A DNA stretch of 64,000 bases. Origin: Pseudomonas fulva 12-X (GTDB lineage: Bacteria > Pseudomonadota > Gammaproteobacteria > Pseudomonadales > Pseudomonadaceae). A program made the translations under genes and the position numbers. The notes below the pieces were generated by a model. That model was not told the origin of the DNA. It made no database searches and was given only the letters and a program-made list of their open reading frames with translations. Location of the stretch: NCBI RefSeq assembly GCF_000213805.1, contig NC_015556.1:558001-622000 (forward strand), read 5' to 3'. Shown one piece after another: positions 54,547 to 64,000 of the stretch; positions within the stretch are counted from its first letter, which is position 1; the number at the start of each line of letters is the position of its first letter.

Positions 54547-54598
54547 TTCTCACTGACCCAAGGAGCCCGCGCGCCGCCAGCCGGCGCCGTATCGACAC

Positions 54599-56554
54599 AT
54601 GCTCGGAAAACTCACTCTCGACGCCATACCCCTGCACGAGCCCATCCTCGTCGTCACCATGATCATGGTGGCGCTCGGCGGCCTGGGCCTGTTCGCCGCG
54701 CTGACCTACTTCAAAAAGTGGGTCTGGCTGTGGCGCGAATGGCTGACCTCGGTCGACCACAAGAAGATCGGCGTGATGTACGTGATCGTCGCCCTGATCA
54801 TGCTGCTGCGCGGCTTCGCCGACGCCATCATGATGCGCACCCAGCTGGCCGTGGCCACCGGCGGCGCCGAGGGTTACCTGCCGCCCCATCACTACGACCA
54901 GATCTTCACCGCCCACGGCGTAATCATGATCTTCTTCGTCGCCACGCCCCTGGTGGTCGGGCTGATGAACATCGTCACGCCGCTGCAGATCGGCGCCCGC
55001 GACGTGGCCTTTCCGCTGCTCAACTCGCTGAGCTTCTGGCTGTTCGTCGGCGGCGTGCTGCTGACCAACATCTCGCTGTTCGTCGGCGAGTTCGCCATGA
55101 CCGGTTGGGTCGCCTATCCGCCGCTGTCGGGCATCGAGTACAGCCCGGGCGTCGGCGTCGACTACTTCATCTGGAGCCTGCAGCTCTCGGGCCTCGGCAC
55201 GCTGCTCACCGGGGTCAACTTCCTGGTCACCATCCTCAAGATGCGCGCGCCGGGCATGGGCCTGTTCCAGATGCCGATCTTCACCTGGACCATCCTGTGC
55301 ACCAGCGTGATCATCTGCGCGGCGTTCCCGATCCTCACCGTGGCCCTGGCGATGCTGACGCTGGACCGCTACCTGGATTTCCACCTGTTCACCAACACCG
55401 CCGGCGGCAGCCCGATGATGTACGTGAACCTGGTGTGGGCCTGGGGCCACCCCGAGGTTTACCTGTTGATATTGCCGGCCTTCGGGGTGTTCTCCGAAGT
55501 CACCGCGACCTTCGCCCGCAAGCGTCTGTTCGGCTATCACTCGATGGTCTGGGCCACCGTGGCGATCACCCTGCTGTCGTTCGTGGTGTGGCTGCACCAC
55601 TTCTTCACCATGGGCTCGGGGGCGAGCGTCAACGCCTTCTTCGGCATCATGACCATGATCATCGCGGTGCCCACCGGGGTGAAGATCTTCACCTGGCTGT
55701 TCACCATGTACCGCGGCCGCCTGGAGTTCACCACGCCGGTGCTGTGGACCCTGGGCTTCATCATCACCTTCTCCATCGGCGGCATGACCGGCGTGCTGCT
55801 GGCCGTGCCAGGTGCGGACTTCCTGTTGCACAACAGCCTGTTCCTGGTCGCCCATTTCCATAACGTGATCATCGGCGGCGCGGTGTTCGGCTACATGGCG
55901 GGCATCACCTACTGGTTCCCGAAGGTGTTCGGTTTCCGGCTGCACGAAGGCTGGGGCAAGGCATCGTTCTGGTTGTGGATCGTCGGTTTCTACCTGGCCT
56001 TCATGCCGCTCTACATCCTGGGCTTCATGGGCATGACCCGGCGCCTGAACACCACCACCAATCCCGAGTGGGAACCGTACCTGTACGTGGCCGTGGTCGG
56101 CGCCGTGCTGATCGGTCTGGGCATTCTGTGCACGCTGATCCAGATCGCCGTGTCGATCATCAAGCGCAAGGAACTGGCCGACCACACCGGTGACCCATGG
56201 AATGCCCGCACCCTGGAATGGTCGACCTCGTCGCCACCGCCGTTCTACAACTTCGCCGTCACCCCGCGCGGCGACCGCGTCGACGAATTTCACGAGCAGA
56301 AGCGCGATGGCCGCCAACCCGCACCGAGCAAATTCCGTCCCATCCATATGCCGCGCAACACCGGCATCGGCCTGATCGCCTCGGCGTTCATGACCCTGAT
56401 GTGCTTCGCGCTGATCTGGCACATCTGGTGGCTGGTGGGTGTGACCTTCATCGTCAGCATCGCCTGCTTCATCGTGCGCAGCTATGACGAAGACACCGAC
56501 TACTACGTGCAGCCGGAGGAGATTGCGCGGATCGAGGCGGCGGGAAAGGGCTGA
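54599..56554 (+). CDS. cyoB: Cytochrome bo3-type quinol oxidase subunit I, encoded without its partners
   Basis: This 651-residue protein aligns position by position with E. coli CyoB as I remember it. CuB/heme ligands and the Tyr cross-link site are H284, E286 and Y288 (WGHPEVY), H333 and H334 (LHH), H419 and H421 (HFH). The quinol-site residues R71, D75, H98 and Q101 are present, so it should oxidise quinol rather than cytochrome c. About 15 membrane helices are seen. cyoA, cyoC, cyoD and cyoE are absent from both sides. It lies 52 bp after DUF934 on the same strand and may be read with cysI. A copy inside a complete cyo operon may exist elsewhere. Confidence 0.9.
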   Translation: MLGKLTLDAIPLHEPILVVTMIMVALGGLGLFAALTYFKKWVWLWREWLTSVDHKKIGVMYVIVALIMLLRGFADAIMMRTQLAVATGGAEGYLPPHHYDQIFTAHGVIMIFFVATPLVVGLMNIVTPLQIGARDVAFPLLNSLSFWLFVGGVLLTNISLFVGEFAMTGWVAYPPLSGIEYSPGVGVDYFIWSLQLSGLGTLLTGVNFLVTILKMRAPGMGLFQMPIFTWTILCTSVIICAAFPILTVALAMLTLDRYLDFHLFTNTAGGSPMMYVNLVWAWGHPEVYLLILPAFGVFSEVTATFARKRLFGYHSMVWATVAITLLSFVVWLHHFFTMGSGASVNAFFGIMTMIIAVPTGVKIFTWLFTMYRGRLEFTTPVLWTLGFIITFSIGGMTGVLLAVPGADFLLHNSLFLVAHFHNVIIGGAVFGYMAGITYWFPKVFGFRLHEGWGKASFWLWIVGFYLAFMPLYILGFMGMTRRLNTTTNPEWEPYLYVAVVGAVLIGLGILCTLIQIAVSIIKRKELADHTGDPWNARTLEWSTSSPPPFYNFAVTPRGDRVDEFHEQKRDGRQPAPSKFRPIHMPRNTGIGLIASAFMTLMCFALIWHIWWLVGVTFIVSIACFIVRSYDEDTDYYVQPEEIARIEAAGKG

Positions 56555-56604
56555 GTGACTATTGCCGGTGTTTCAACTGCACCTGAGCTGCACTTTGGCT
56601 GAGG

Positions 56605-56638
56605 CAAAAAAAGAGCGGGACCTTCAATCCCGCTCTTT
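56605..56638 (-). terminator. Intrinsic terminator of the TonB receptor gene (bidirectional)
   Basis: AAAGAGCGGGA (56610–56620) and TCCCGCTCTTT (56628–56638) form an 11-bp stem with a 7-nt loop. The plus-strand run of seven A at 56606–56612 gives a U-tract for minus-strand transcripts ending after the TonB receptor gene. It can also stop cyoB transcripts, with a weaker TTTG tail. Confidence 0.85.
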
Positions 56639-56664
56639 GTTCGGCAATCAGCGAATTTAGCGGT

Positions 56665-58929
56665 TCAGAAATCGATCGTCGCGCTGACCGAGAGCGTACG
56701 TGGCTCGCCGAGCGTCAGGTAGTTGGAGCCCGGATAGCCACCCGTGGATGCCCAGTAGTCGCGGCCCGTGACGTTATCCAGGCGCGCTCGCAAAGTCACG
56801 TCGCGCTCGTCGAGCTTGAAGCCATAACGTGCGCCGATATCCAGCCGGGTCCACGATGGAATCTCAAGGCTGTTGGCGTTGTTGGTGTACTGGCTGTCGG
56901 TGTAAGTCACGCGGCTGTTGAGCGACAGGCCGTTGAAGCCCGGTACGTCCCACTCACCCCCAATATTGGCCTGGATTTTTGGCACGCCGATCGGCTCGTT
57001 GCCGTCGTTTGCTCCATCCTGGGTCTTGGTCAGCTTTGCATCCAACAGCGTGAGACCGCCCAACAGGCGGACACCTTGAGTAGGTTCGCCGAATACCGAG
57101 AGTTCGATGCCGCGGTTACGCTGTTCGCCACCCTCCTTGAAGGTCCTGTCTTCGACGGTACTGAAGGGCTTTTCAGTCTGGAATAGCGCAATGCTTCCTC
57201 CTACGAAGCCACCATCGTATTTCAGACCGAGTTCAGTCTGCTTGGACACATAGGGTGCCAGCGACGCGTTAGGGTTGCGAAGGGCAACAATTGAACCATC
57301 AGATAGCGTAGTGGTTCGTCCGGCGATTTCGCCCGCCGTCAGACCTTCGATGTAATTCCCATAAACGGACACTTGTTCGTTCAATTGGTAAACGATGCCC
57401 GCAACAGGTGTGGTCTCGTACTTCTTATATTTCGAAGTTCGATTGCCGCTGTCGTAGTCGTATCCCGTCACGTCCAATCCCTGGCGGCGAGCACCTAGGG
57501 TAACCAGCAACCGGTTATCGAAAAAGCCAAGTGTGTCGGCTATCGCCAAGCTCTGCGTATGGGTGCGCGCGGTGATGTTGGGGTCTGACATCGAGCCGCC
57601 AAAGTTGATGTTTTCCGGTTTGGCAGTGTCGTAAGGGTTATAGATGCTTCCAGCGAATGGGTTGTCGTAATCACTCGCTGCATAGGCGTTGCGATCCTTG
57701 GTGTCGTACATGGCTCCTGAAACCACCCATTCGTGGGATACCGGCCCGGTCTGTAGGTTGAAGCGCATGCCAACTTCGCCAGTGGTGACGGTTTCCTCCC
57801 GGTAGTTATCGAAGCGGTAAGCGGATGTCACGCCGGCCGCGTTCGATGACGGGTTAGCCAATACGTTCTTTTCCTCGCCCTTGCGCATGCCCGCGGCTGC
57901 CCAAGTGGTGACGGCGTCAGACAGGTCATATTCTGCACGGAAGGTGCCGAACGTCTGTTTCTCTTTCGAGTAGGTCCAGGATTGTCCGTAGTTGTCCTTG
58001 GCGTCCGGGGCGCTGGGGATGCCGCCGGTGGGTGTGACGCTCGGCTGTGGTCGGTCTATGAAGTGGTATTGATGGCCGACATCGGCAGACAGGCGCAGGC
58101 GATCACCCTGGTAATCGAGCCCCAGAGAAAACATGTCCAGGGTACGATCTTGATCCTTTACCGACGTCTCGCCATCGCGTTTAGCCATGTTCAAACGCAC
58201 GCCAAAGCGGTCTTCCTCGCCAAAGCGGCGAGCGACATCTGCGCTGACGGTGCCGAAGCCGTTTGTCTCTGCGCCGACGGTCAGCCGGGTGAGAGGATCG
58301 TTTGGCGCGCGCTTGGGCAGGATGTTGATTGCGCCACCGATGCCGGTGCCGCCGGGCGCGGCACCGTTCAGAAAGGCGTTGGCGCCGCGGAATACCTCGA
58401 CGCGCTCGATGAACTCGGACGCCACGTATTGGCGGGGCAAGAGGCCGTACAAGCCGTTGTAGGAAATATCATCTGAATAGAGCGGGAAGCCTCGTACGAC
58501 ATAAAGCTCCTGGAAGTTGCCGAAGCCGCGAGCGATTCGCACGGATGGATCGTTTTGCAGGATGTCCGCCACGCTGTGCGCCTGCTGATCCTGGATCAGC
58601 TGATTGGTATAGGACGTGGAGGTGAAGGGCGTCTCCATGTAGTCCTTGTTGCCAAGAATTCCCACTCGACCGCCGCGAGCGACCTGGCCGCCCTCGTATT
58701 CGGGCACCAGGCCTTCGCGCGATGCATCGGCGCTGGCGGAAATGGCCGTTTCCTCGAGCTCCAGTGCGTTTTCCGACACTCCATCGGCTTCAGCTGACTG
58801 TGCTTCCTGCGGGGAAATTTCTAGCGAGGTTTGCGCGTAAACCGCTGCCGAAGAAAAGCTGGCCGCGAAGCACACAGGCAGCCACAGGGAAGTCAGTACG
58901 GTTTTGGTTGGTGCACGATGGATAGACAT
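56665..58929 (-). CDS. TonB-dependent siderophore receptor
   Basis: This 754-residue outer-membrane receptor has a signal peptide to about residue 32 (VYA|QTS), then a short region with ELEETAISAS that may be the TonB box. A plug domain follows (VADILQNDPSVRIARGFGNF, VRGFPLYSDDISYNGLYGLL, ERVEVFRGANAFLNGAAPGG). The 22-stranded barrel ends in the typical aromatic terminus LSVSATIDF. It imports a ferric siderophore, type unknown. AGGA 6 bp before ATG 58929 fixes the start. Codon use looks less GC-rich than its neighbours, and a Fur box lies upstream, so the gene may be acquired and iron-regulated. Confidence 0.92.
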   Translation of the reverse strand: MSIHRAPTKTVLTSLWLPVCFAASFSSAAVYAQTSLEISPQEAQSAEADGVSENALELEETAISASADASREGLVPEYEGGQVARGGRVGILGNKDYMETPFTSTSYTNQLIQDQQAHSVADILQNDPSVRIARGFGNFQELYVVRGFPLYSDDISYNGLYGLLPRQYVASEFIERVEVFRGANAFLNGAAPGGTGIGGAINILPKRAPNDPLTRLTVGAETNGFGTVSADVARRFGEEDRFGVRLNMAKRDGETSVKDQDRTLDMFSLGLDYQGDRLRLSADVGHQYHFIDRPQPSVTPTGGIPSAPDAKDNYGQSWTYSKEKQTFGTFRAEYDLSDAVTTWAAAGMRKGEEKNVLANPSSNAAGVTSAYRFDNYREETVTTGEVGMRFNLQTGPVSHEWVVSGAMYDTKDRNAYAASDYDNPFAGSIYNPYDTAKPENINFGGSMSDPNITARTHTQSLAIADTLGFFDNRLLVTLGARRQGLDVTGYDYDSGNRTSKYKKYETTPVAGIVYQLNEQVSVYGNYIEGLTAGEIAGRTTTLSDGSIVALRNPNASLAPYVSKQTELGLKYDGGFVGGSIALFQTEKPFSTVEDRTFKEGGEQRNRGIELSVFGEPTQGVRLLGGLTLLDAKLTKTQDGANDGNEPIGVPKIQANIGGEWDVPGFNGLSLNSRVTYTDSQYTNNANSLEIPSWTRLDIGARYGFKLDERDVTLRARLDNVTGRDYWASTGGYPGSNYLTLGEPRTLSVSATIDF

Positions 58930-58987
58930 GAGCAATCCTGCTGATCGCATGATCGAAGGGAATAGGGTCGGTAAAGATAGAGGTATG

Positions 58988-59006
58988 GCAAATAATAATC
59001 TATATC
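58988..59006 (-). promoter_or_regulatory. Fur box upstream of the TonB receptor
   Basis: GCAAATAATAATCTATATC matches the 19-bp Fur consensus GATAATGATAATCATTATC at 14 positions. It lies 59 bp before the receptor start in an A/T-rich stretch, where the promoter should be. Confidence 0.72.
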
Positions 59007-59103
59007 ATCTTTACGCTTTATAGATATAGAGGCTCCGGAGCGCTTGATTGCTACCGCTGCGCGATCCGGCAGCCACACAGTCTCCTTTCGCGATCACTAA
59101 TTT

Positions 59104-59982
59104 TCACTTCAAGAACCCAAGCAGGTGCTCGACCACGAAGTCGGGTGCCTCTTCGGGTATGTAGTGTCCGCATGGGGCGATCACGCCCGTCACGTTGTCG
59201 GCCACCTCGCGGACCATGCTCTCCATCATGCTGCCCAGTGCCGCCTCGCCGCCTATGGCCAGCACCGGCATCTTCAGGCGTGCGCGCGCATGCTCGTGGT
59301 TTTGCGCCATGCTCTCGAACAGCGCCCGGTAGTAAGCGGCTGCAGCGCGCCAGCCACCCGGTGCGCTATAGCAGCGCATGTATTCGGCCAGTGCCTGGGG
59401 TTCGAGCCAGCCGCTGCCCGCGCCCTTGGCGTGGAAGAGCCAGCTGAGAAAGGCGTGTTCGCGGCCGCTGATCAGTGTTTCGGGCAGGTCCGGTTGGGCG
59501 AGGAAATAGAAATGCCAGTTCTTGCTGATGCGCATTGGTTCGAAGGCGTACATCTGCGCTGGCGCGAAACCGGGCACGGTGGCGTCCAGCAGGGCCATTC
59601 GGTGCACCTGTTGCGGGAACAGGCTGGCGTAGGCATAGCCGATCCACACGCCCACATCGTGGCCCACGAAGTCGAAGCGCTCCCAACCCAGGGCCTGGGT
59701 CAGTTCCTGCAGGCGCCTGGCCACGCTGTCGGTGTCATAGCCGCCGTAGGGTTTGTCCGAGTCGCCGAGGCCTGGTGGGTCCACGGCGACCACCGTGTAG
59801 TGTTCGGCGAACGCCAGCATGGTCTTGCGCCAGGCGTACCAGGTCTGCGGCCAGCCGGGTACCAGCAGGATAGGTGTGCCTTGGCCGCCGATCACGTAAT
59901 GCAGGCGCTCGCCCGCAGCGCCTTGCATACGGTGCTCGAAGATCGCAGCGAAGGCTGTTTCATCGCGGGTCGTGTGGTTCAT
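59104..59982 (-). CDS. Alpha/beta hydrolase, epoxide hydrolase-like
   Basis: This 292-residue protein has oxyanion-region LVPGWPQTWYAWRK, nucleophile Asp in FVGHDVGVWIGYAYA (Asp rather than Ser, as in epoxide hydrolases and dehalogenases) and His in VIAPCGHYIPEEAPDFV. A cap domain lies at about 140–220. The substrate is unknown. ATG 59982 is preferred over 60012; neither has a strong ribosome site. It is divergent from the LysR regulator, the likely controller. Confidence 0.85.
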   Translation of the reverse strand: MNHTTRDETAFAAIFEHRMQGAAGERLHYVIGGQGTPILLVPGWPQTWYAWRKTMLAFAEHYTVVAVDPPGLGDSDKPYGGYDTDSVARRLQELTQALGWERFDFVGHDVGVWIGYAYASLFPQQVHRMALLDATVPGFAPAQMYAFEPMRISKNWHFYFLAQPDLPETLISGREHAFLSWLFHAKGAGSGWLEPQALAEYMRCYSAPGGWRAAAAYYRALFESMAQNHEHARARLKMPVLAIGGEAALGSMMESMVREVADNVTGVIAPCGHYIPEEAPDFVVEHLLGFLK

Positions 59983-60053
59983 GGTCAATTTCTCGTGGTG
60001 TTGTATACCCATTCTAGGGCGCAGCGCTCACCAGAAAATTGGCTGTGGCGTAA

Positions 60054-60077
60054 CATCACTCATAACGGTAGGTGATG
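60054..60077. promoter_or_regulatory. Inverted repeat in the hydrolase–lysR divergent promoter
   Basis: CATCAC (60054–60059) and GTGATG (60072–60077) face each other across 12 bp, just before the lysR start. It could be the LysR operator and would make the regulator autoregulated. Confidence 0.4.
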
Positions 60078-60078
60078 A

Positions 60079-61008
60079 ATGAGCGAAAAAATGATGGATC
60101 TGGATCTCAAGACATTGGGCATCTTTGTCGAGGTGGCTGAGCGCAAGAGTTTCGTGCGGGCGGCCGAGGCGCTGGGTATTACTCAGGCCGGAGTGAGCAA
60201 TGCCATCAAACGCCTGGAAGCCCAGGTGGACACGGCACTGCTGGTGCGCACCACGCGAAGCGTCAATCTGACGGTCGATGGCGAGGCGTTCTTCCATCGT
60301 TGCCGGCAGGTGCTCGCCGATCTCAACGACGCCAGGTTGGTGCTATGCCGTGCTGGGCGACAGCCGACGGGCACTCTGCGACTCAGCCTGCCGGTGTCCT
60401 TCGGACGCAACCGGGTGGTGCCGCTGCTGGGCGAGTTTCAGGCGCGTTATCCACAAGTCGATCTGGCTGTCTCGATCACCGATCGCTACGTCAATCTGGT
60501 GGACGAGGGCATGGACGTGGCCATTCGATTCGGCCCGCTGGAAGACTCCAGCCTGATCGCCCGGCCGCTGCTTCAGGTGCGCCGTCGTGTGGTGGGCGCA
60601 CCCGCCTACTTCGCCAGGCACGGTGTGCCCGAATCGCCTGACGACCTGACACGGCACAACTGCCTGGCGCTGACCTATCACGAAACCGGGCGCTCACGTG
60701 CCTGGGCTTTTAAGGAGGCGGATGAACCGCGTGCTTCTCAGCCCAGAGGCTCGTTGACCTTCAACGATGGCCTGGCCCTGCATACCGCGGTGTTGGCAGG
60801 CTTCGGCCTGGGGCAGATTCACGACTATCACGTGAGGCGGGAAATAGACACCGGCCAGTTGGTGCCGGTTCTCGATGCCTGGGAGCCAGCCGCGGATGTA
60901 ATTTACATCGTCTATCCGCAGTCTCGGCACCTGTCGCCGAGGGTTCGCGCTTTCGTCGATTTCATGGTCGAGGCGCTGGCCAGCGAGCGCGAGTCCTCGG
61001 CGATGTGA
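60079..61008 (+). CDS. LysR-family transcriptional regulator
   Basis: This 309-residue protein has an N-terminal winged helix (FVEVAERKSFVRAAEALGIT, QAGVSNAIKRLEAQVDTALL, VRTTRSVNLTVDGEAFF). The substrate-binding domain has GTLRLSLPVSFGRNRVVPLL and VNLVDEGMDVAIRFGPLEDS, as in the DhcR/PA-type subfamily that controls neighbouring catabolic genes. It is divergent from the alpha/beta hydrolase (96 bp gap). Nearby Met codons (Met5, Met6) are alternative starts. Confidence 0.9.
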   Translation: MSEKMMDLDLKTLGIFVEVAERKSFVRAAEALGITQAGVSNAIKRLEAQVDTALLVRTTRSVNLTVDGEAFFHRCRQVLADLNDARLVLCRAGRQPTGTLRLSLPVSFGRNRVVPLLGEFQARYPQVDLAVSITDRYVNLVDEGMDVAIRFGPLEDSSLIARPLLQVRRRVVGAPAYFARHGVPESPDDLTRHNCLALTYHETGRSRAWAFKEADEPRASQPRGSLTFNDGLALHTAVLAGFGLGQIHDYHVRREIDTGQLVPVLDAWEPAADVIYIVYPQSRHLSPRVRAFVDFMVEALASERESSAM

Positions 61009-61098
61009 TCCGGTAGCGAGCGCTGCGGTGATCCTAGCGGCTATGCTTAGGGGGCTGTTCTCTGCCATCCCGGCACCGCCCGACTCCAGGCCACGCCT

Positions 61099-61860
61099 TT
61101 GAAGCTTTCGCGTCTGATCCTTGCGCTGCTCTGCCTGCTGCTTGGCGCCTTCGCCCGGGCCGAGCCCTATCGGATCGTCACCGAGGAATGGGCGCCCTAC
61201 AACTATCAGCAGGGCGACCAGCTGACCGGCATGGCCACGGATATCGTGCGGGCCATCATGACGCTGACCGGCGACGGCTTTGACATCACCGTGGTGCCGA
61301 GCATGCGCAGCTCCCTGGTGCTGATGAACCACCCCAACACCATCATGTATTCGATGTTCCGCACGCCGGAGCGCGAGCCGCTGTACAAGTGGGTGGGGCC
61401 GATCGCCGAGGAGTCGATCTACCCCTATCAGCTGGCGGGCGCGGCGACGCCGGTGAACTCAATCGAGCAATTGCGCCAGGCGCCGCAGATCACCACGCGT
61501 CATGCCGGGCTCATCCCCCAGGTGCTCGAGGCCCAGGGCTTCACCAATCTCGACAAGAGCGCGACCAGCAGTCAGCAGCTCTACCGCATGCTGCTGGCCG
61601 GGCGCACCGGCCTGATCATCGGTGATACCGATGCCGGCGTGGCCTACTACAGCGCCCAGCTGGGCATCGATCCGGGCACGCTGCGGCGAGTACCGGTCGC
61701 GCTGTATCGCTCGGCGCTGTATATCGCCTTCAGCAAGGACAGCGACGACGCCAAGGTCGCCGCCTGGGCCACGGCCCTCGATCAACTACGCGCCAGTGGC
61801 GAGCTGGCGCGTATTCAGCAGCGCTACGCGCGGCCGATGGCGTATGATCGGCTACCTTGA
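61099..61860 (+). CDS. Periplasmic solute-binding protein (family 3, TTG start)
   Basis: This 253-residue protein has a signal peptide (LSRLILALLCLLLGAFARA, cleavage near 21). An amino-acid-type binding domain follows: EPYRIVTEEWAPYNYQQGDQ, GMATDIVRAIMTLTG, FRTPEREPLYKWVGPI and ALDQLRASGELARIQQRYA. No ABC permease or ATPase is adjacent, so it may work with a distant transporter or as a sensor for the downstream kinase. TTG 61099 is the first codon that keeps the whole signal peptide. Confidence 0.82.
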   Translation: MKLSRLILALLCLLLGAFARAEPYRIVTEEWAPYNYQQGDQLTGMATDIVRAIMTLTGDGFDITVVPSMRSSLVLMNHPNTIMYSMFRTPEREPLYKWVGPIAEESIYPYQLAGAATPVNSIEQLRQAPQITTRHAGLIPQVLEAQGFTNLDKSATSSQQLYRMLLAGRTGLIIGDTDAGVAYYSAQLGIDPGTLRRVPVALYRSALYIAFSKDSDDAKVAAWATALDQLRASGELARIQQRYARPMAYDRLP

Positions 61861-61977
61861 AGGGTCGGCAGAGCGACCCTGTCGATAGAGGTGGAACTGC
61901 CCGCGCGCCATCGCACTCTGTATCCGGCGCAGCCTGCCCTGGCCACATCCAGCCCCGAGCGCTGTCGTTCAACTGCA

Positions 61978-64000
61978 ATGGATATGAATGCGGGCCCTAT
62001 GGAACAACGAGCGTTTCTGATCGGCGGCGGTGAAACCGGTGCCCTGATCCGTGATCACGACTGGACGAGCAGCCCGCTGGGTACGCCCGATACCTGGCCG
62101 CAGGCGCTGTGCAGCGCGCTCGAGCTGATGCTCAATTCCCCGGAAAGCATGTACCTGGTCTGGGGGCCGGAACTGACCTTCTTCTATAACGATGCCTACC
62201 GGCCGATCTTTGGGCCGCGCCTGCCGGGTGCCCTCGGGCAGCCGCTGCCCGTATTGTGGGATGACGCCTGGGAAGCGGTGCGCGCGCCGCTGATGCAGGC
62301 CATGCAGGGCCAGGCCGTGCGCTTTGTCGATGTGCCCATCGAGATGGCGCGCCATGGCGAGCCGGAGCAGACCTGGTGGAGCTATTCCTTCTCGCCGCTG
62401 CGTGATGATGCCGGGCAGATCGCCGGCGCGCTGTGCTACACCCGCGAGACCACCGAACACGTCAAGGCCGCCCAGGCGCTGCGCGACAGCGAGCAGCACC
62501 TGGACGCTCTGGTGCGCTCGTCCTCCGAGGTGCGCTTTTATATCAGTGCCGACTGGAGCCAGTTGCACGAGCTCAATGGCGGCAACTTCATCCCCGATAC
62601 GCAGACCACCAACAGTAACTGGCTGGATGAATACATTCCCGCCGATGCCCGCGACATGGTGCGGGCAGAAATCGACCGGGCCATCGCCACCGGCATCTAC
62701 CACATCGAGCACCCGGTCAACCGGGTCGACGGCACCATCGGCTGGGCCCACGTGCGTGCGGTGCCGCTGTTCGCTGCCGATGGCACCGTCACCAGCTGGC
62801 TGGGCGCGGCGTCCGACATCAGCGCCCGCAAGGAGGCCGAGGCCGCGCTCAAGGCCAGCGAGGCGCAGCTGCGCGAACTCAACGCCACCCTCGAGCAGCA
62901 GGTGGCCGAGCGCACCGCCAAGCTGCGCCTGTTCCATGACGTGATCGAGGCCAACGCGGTGCCGATCTGCATCTTCGATCACGAGTGCCGCCAGATCGCC
63001 TTCAACCAGGCCCACGCCCGTGCCATGCAGGAGCTCTTCGGGGTGACGCTGGCCGGCGGCGATGTGTTGCCCGAGCAGCTTCCCGAGCAGCAAGGCCTTG
63101 GCATACGCGGTTATATGCAGCGCGCGTTGAGCGGCGAGACCTTCCGCATCGCTGCCCAGTACGGCCTGCCCAATGGTGAGCAGCGCCACTACGACCTAGC
63201 TTACACGCCGCTGCGCGATACCGATGGGCAGGTGGTCGGCGCCTTCCATTTCGCCCACGACATCACCGAGCAGCTGCGCGCGCAGCAGGAGCTGGAACGG
63301 ACCCAGTCGGCGCTGCGCCAGGCGCAGAAGCTCGAAGCGGTCGGCCAGCTCACCGGCGGTGTGGCCCACGACTTCAACAACCTGCTCACCGTCATCCGCT
63401 CCTCCAGCAACCTGCTCAAGCGGCCCGACCTGCCGGAAGAGCGGCGGCTGCGTTACCTGGAGGCGATTTCCGATACGGTCGACCGCGCCGCGCGGCTGAC
63501 CGGCCAGCTGCTGTCCTTCGCCCGGCGCCAGACCTTGAACCCTGAGGTGTTTGCGGTGGGGCAAAGCCTGCAGGCCCTGACCGACATGCTGGCGACCCTC
63601 AACGGCACCTGCATCGAACTGCTCCTCGATCTACCCGAGCAGCCGTGCCACGTGTACGCCGATACCAACCAGTTCGATACGGCCGTGGTCAACCTGGCGC
63701 TCAATGCCCGTGACGCGCTCAACGGCGAGGGGCGCATCCGCATTCGTGTCGAGCCCTGTGCGCAGATTCCGGCCAGTCGCCTGGGCGCTGCGGTCGATGG
63801 CGAGTTCGTTGCCGTGTCCATCGCCGACAACGGCACCGGCATCGAGCCGGCGCACCTGGAGGCGATCTTCGACCCGTTCTTCACCACCAAGGAAGTGGGC
63901 AAGGGCACCGGCCTGGGGCTGTCCCAGGTGTTCGGCTTCGCCAAGCAGTCGGGCGGCGAGATCGTGGTCGACAGCGTGCTGGGCGAGGGCACCACTTTCA
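61978..64000 (+). CDS. PAS sensor histidine kinase, truncated by the window end
   Basis: 674 codons are present; the gene continues past the right edge. Three PAS-like segments: about 15–170 ([32 protein letters not shown]), about 180–295 (ending [13 protein letters not shown]) and about 320–440 (ending [13 protein letters not shown]). The HisKA box has His in [19 protein letters not shown] and the ATPase has [14 protein letters not shown] and [18 protein letters not shown]. The first PAS resembles that of the 19036–21165 kinase, so a C-terminal receiver is likely beyond the edge. Start uncertain among ATG 61978, 61984 and 61999. No membrane segment is visible. Confidence 0.87.
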   Translation, partial: MDMNAGPMEQRAFLIGGGETGALIRDHDWTSSPLGTPDTWPQALCSALELMLNSPESMYLVWGPELTFFYNDAYRPIFGPRLPGALGQPLPVLWDDAWEAVRAPLMQAMQGQAVRFVDVPIEMARHGEPEQTWWSYSFSPLRDDAGQIAGALCYTRETTEHVKAAQALRDSEQHLDALVRSSSEVRFYISADWSQLHELNGGNFIPDTQTTNSNWLDEYIPADARDMVRAEIDRAIATGIYHIEHPVNRVDGTIGWAHVRAVPLFAADGTVTSWLGAASDISARKEAEAALKASEAQLRELNATLEQQVAERTAKLRLFHDVIEANAVPICIFDHECRQIAFNQAHARAMQELFGVTLAGGDVLPEQLPEQQGLGIRGYMQRALSGETFRIAAQYGLPNGEQRHYDLAYTPLRDTDGQVVGAFHFAHDITEQLRAQQELERTQSALRQAQKLEAVGQLTGGVAHDFNNLLTVIRSSSNLLKRPDLPEERRLRYLEAISDTVDRAARLTGQLLSFARRQTLNPEVFAVGQSLQALTDMLATLNGTCIELLLDLPEQPCHVYADTNQFDTAVVNLALNARDALNGEGRIRIRVEPCAQIPASRLGAAVDGEFVAVSIADNGTGIEPAHLEAIFDPFFTTKEVGKGTGLGLSQVFGFAKQSGGEIVVDSVLGEGTTF

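Noticed and set aside
54506..56422. A 638-codon minus-strand frame opposite cyoB.
   Set aside because: His/Gln/Glu-rich antisense of membrane-protein codons; typical shadow.
1..64000. tRNA, rRNA, CRISPR arrays, prophage, insertion sequences and restriction or defence islands.
   Set aside because: None was recognised while reading both strands. The repeats found are short dispersed inverted repeats without spacers or transposase genes.

Overview
The window is a chromosomal stretch of a Pseudomonas-type gammaproteobacterium. The coding sequence is GC-rich with strong third-position G/C. The block argA–argE–pit–DUF47–CYTH/CHAD–GspE-like ATPase has the order I remember around argA in P. aeruginosa. 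Other Pseudomonas-typical units are the cysI–DUF934 pair, the MaoC/FabG4/thiolase group and a RIO kinase. I saw no rRNA, tRNA, CRISPR array, insertion sequence or prophage. The many long antisense reading frames are high-GC shadows.

Layout. 1–2.7 kb (minus): start of a GspE/PilB-like ATPase, a DUF502 membrane protein and a CYTH–CHAD triphosphatase. 3–9.1 kb (plus): PhoU-like DUF47 protein, Pit phosphate transporter, argE, argA and an exported M20 carboxypeptidase. 9.1–11.8 kb (minus): trmA and an NCS2 purine permease. 12–17 kb (plus): the specialised Hsp70 HscC with two membrane-anchored J-like partners. 17–19 kb (minus): an MFS exporter, a repeat cluster and a small membrane protein. 19–26.4 kb (minus): a four-gene light-signalling unit made of a bacteriophytochrome kinase, a stand-alone receiver and two multi-domain hybrid kinases. 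26.7–30 kb: SdiA-regulated-type protein, two DUF4136 lipoproteins, cmoM and a MazG-like hydrolase. 30–34.3 kb: MaoC hydratase, small AraC protein, FabG4-type reductase and thiolase. 34.3–36.4 kb: ada and a RIO kinase.

36.4–42.5 kb is an assimilatory nitrite unit: a sigma-54-type promoter, a leader with a classic attenuator hairpin, nirB, nirD, an FNT nitrite channel and a PP2C–Ser/Thr kinase fusion. It is followed by a TerC protein, an exported PilJ-type sensor-domain protein and a chemoreceptor. 46.6–52.1 kb holds an AraC regulator, several small unknown envelope proteins, a DUF1176 protein and a MocR regulator. 52.4–56.6 kb carries cysI, DUF934 and a cyoB-like quinol oxidase subunit I that lacks its usual partners. 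56.7–64 kb has a Fur-box-preceded TonB siderophore receptor, an alpha/beta hydrolase with a divergent LysR regulator, a periplasmic solute-binding protein and a third PAS hybrid kinase cut by the window end.

The parts most worth a second look are the phytochrome relay without a nearby heme oxygenase, the HscC operon whose two J-like proteins have altered HPD motifs, the structured nirB leader, the orphan cyoB beside cysI, and the repeated ATATCAGAT sites between the MocR gene and cysI. Domain names, start sites and family assignments come from reading the sequence and from memory of the families; no database search was run.
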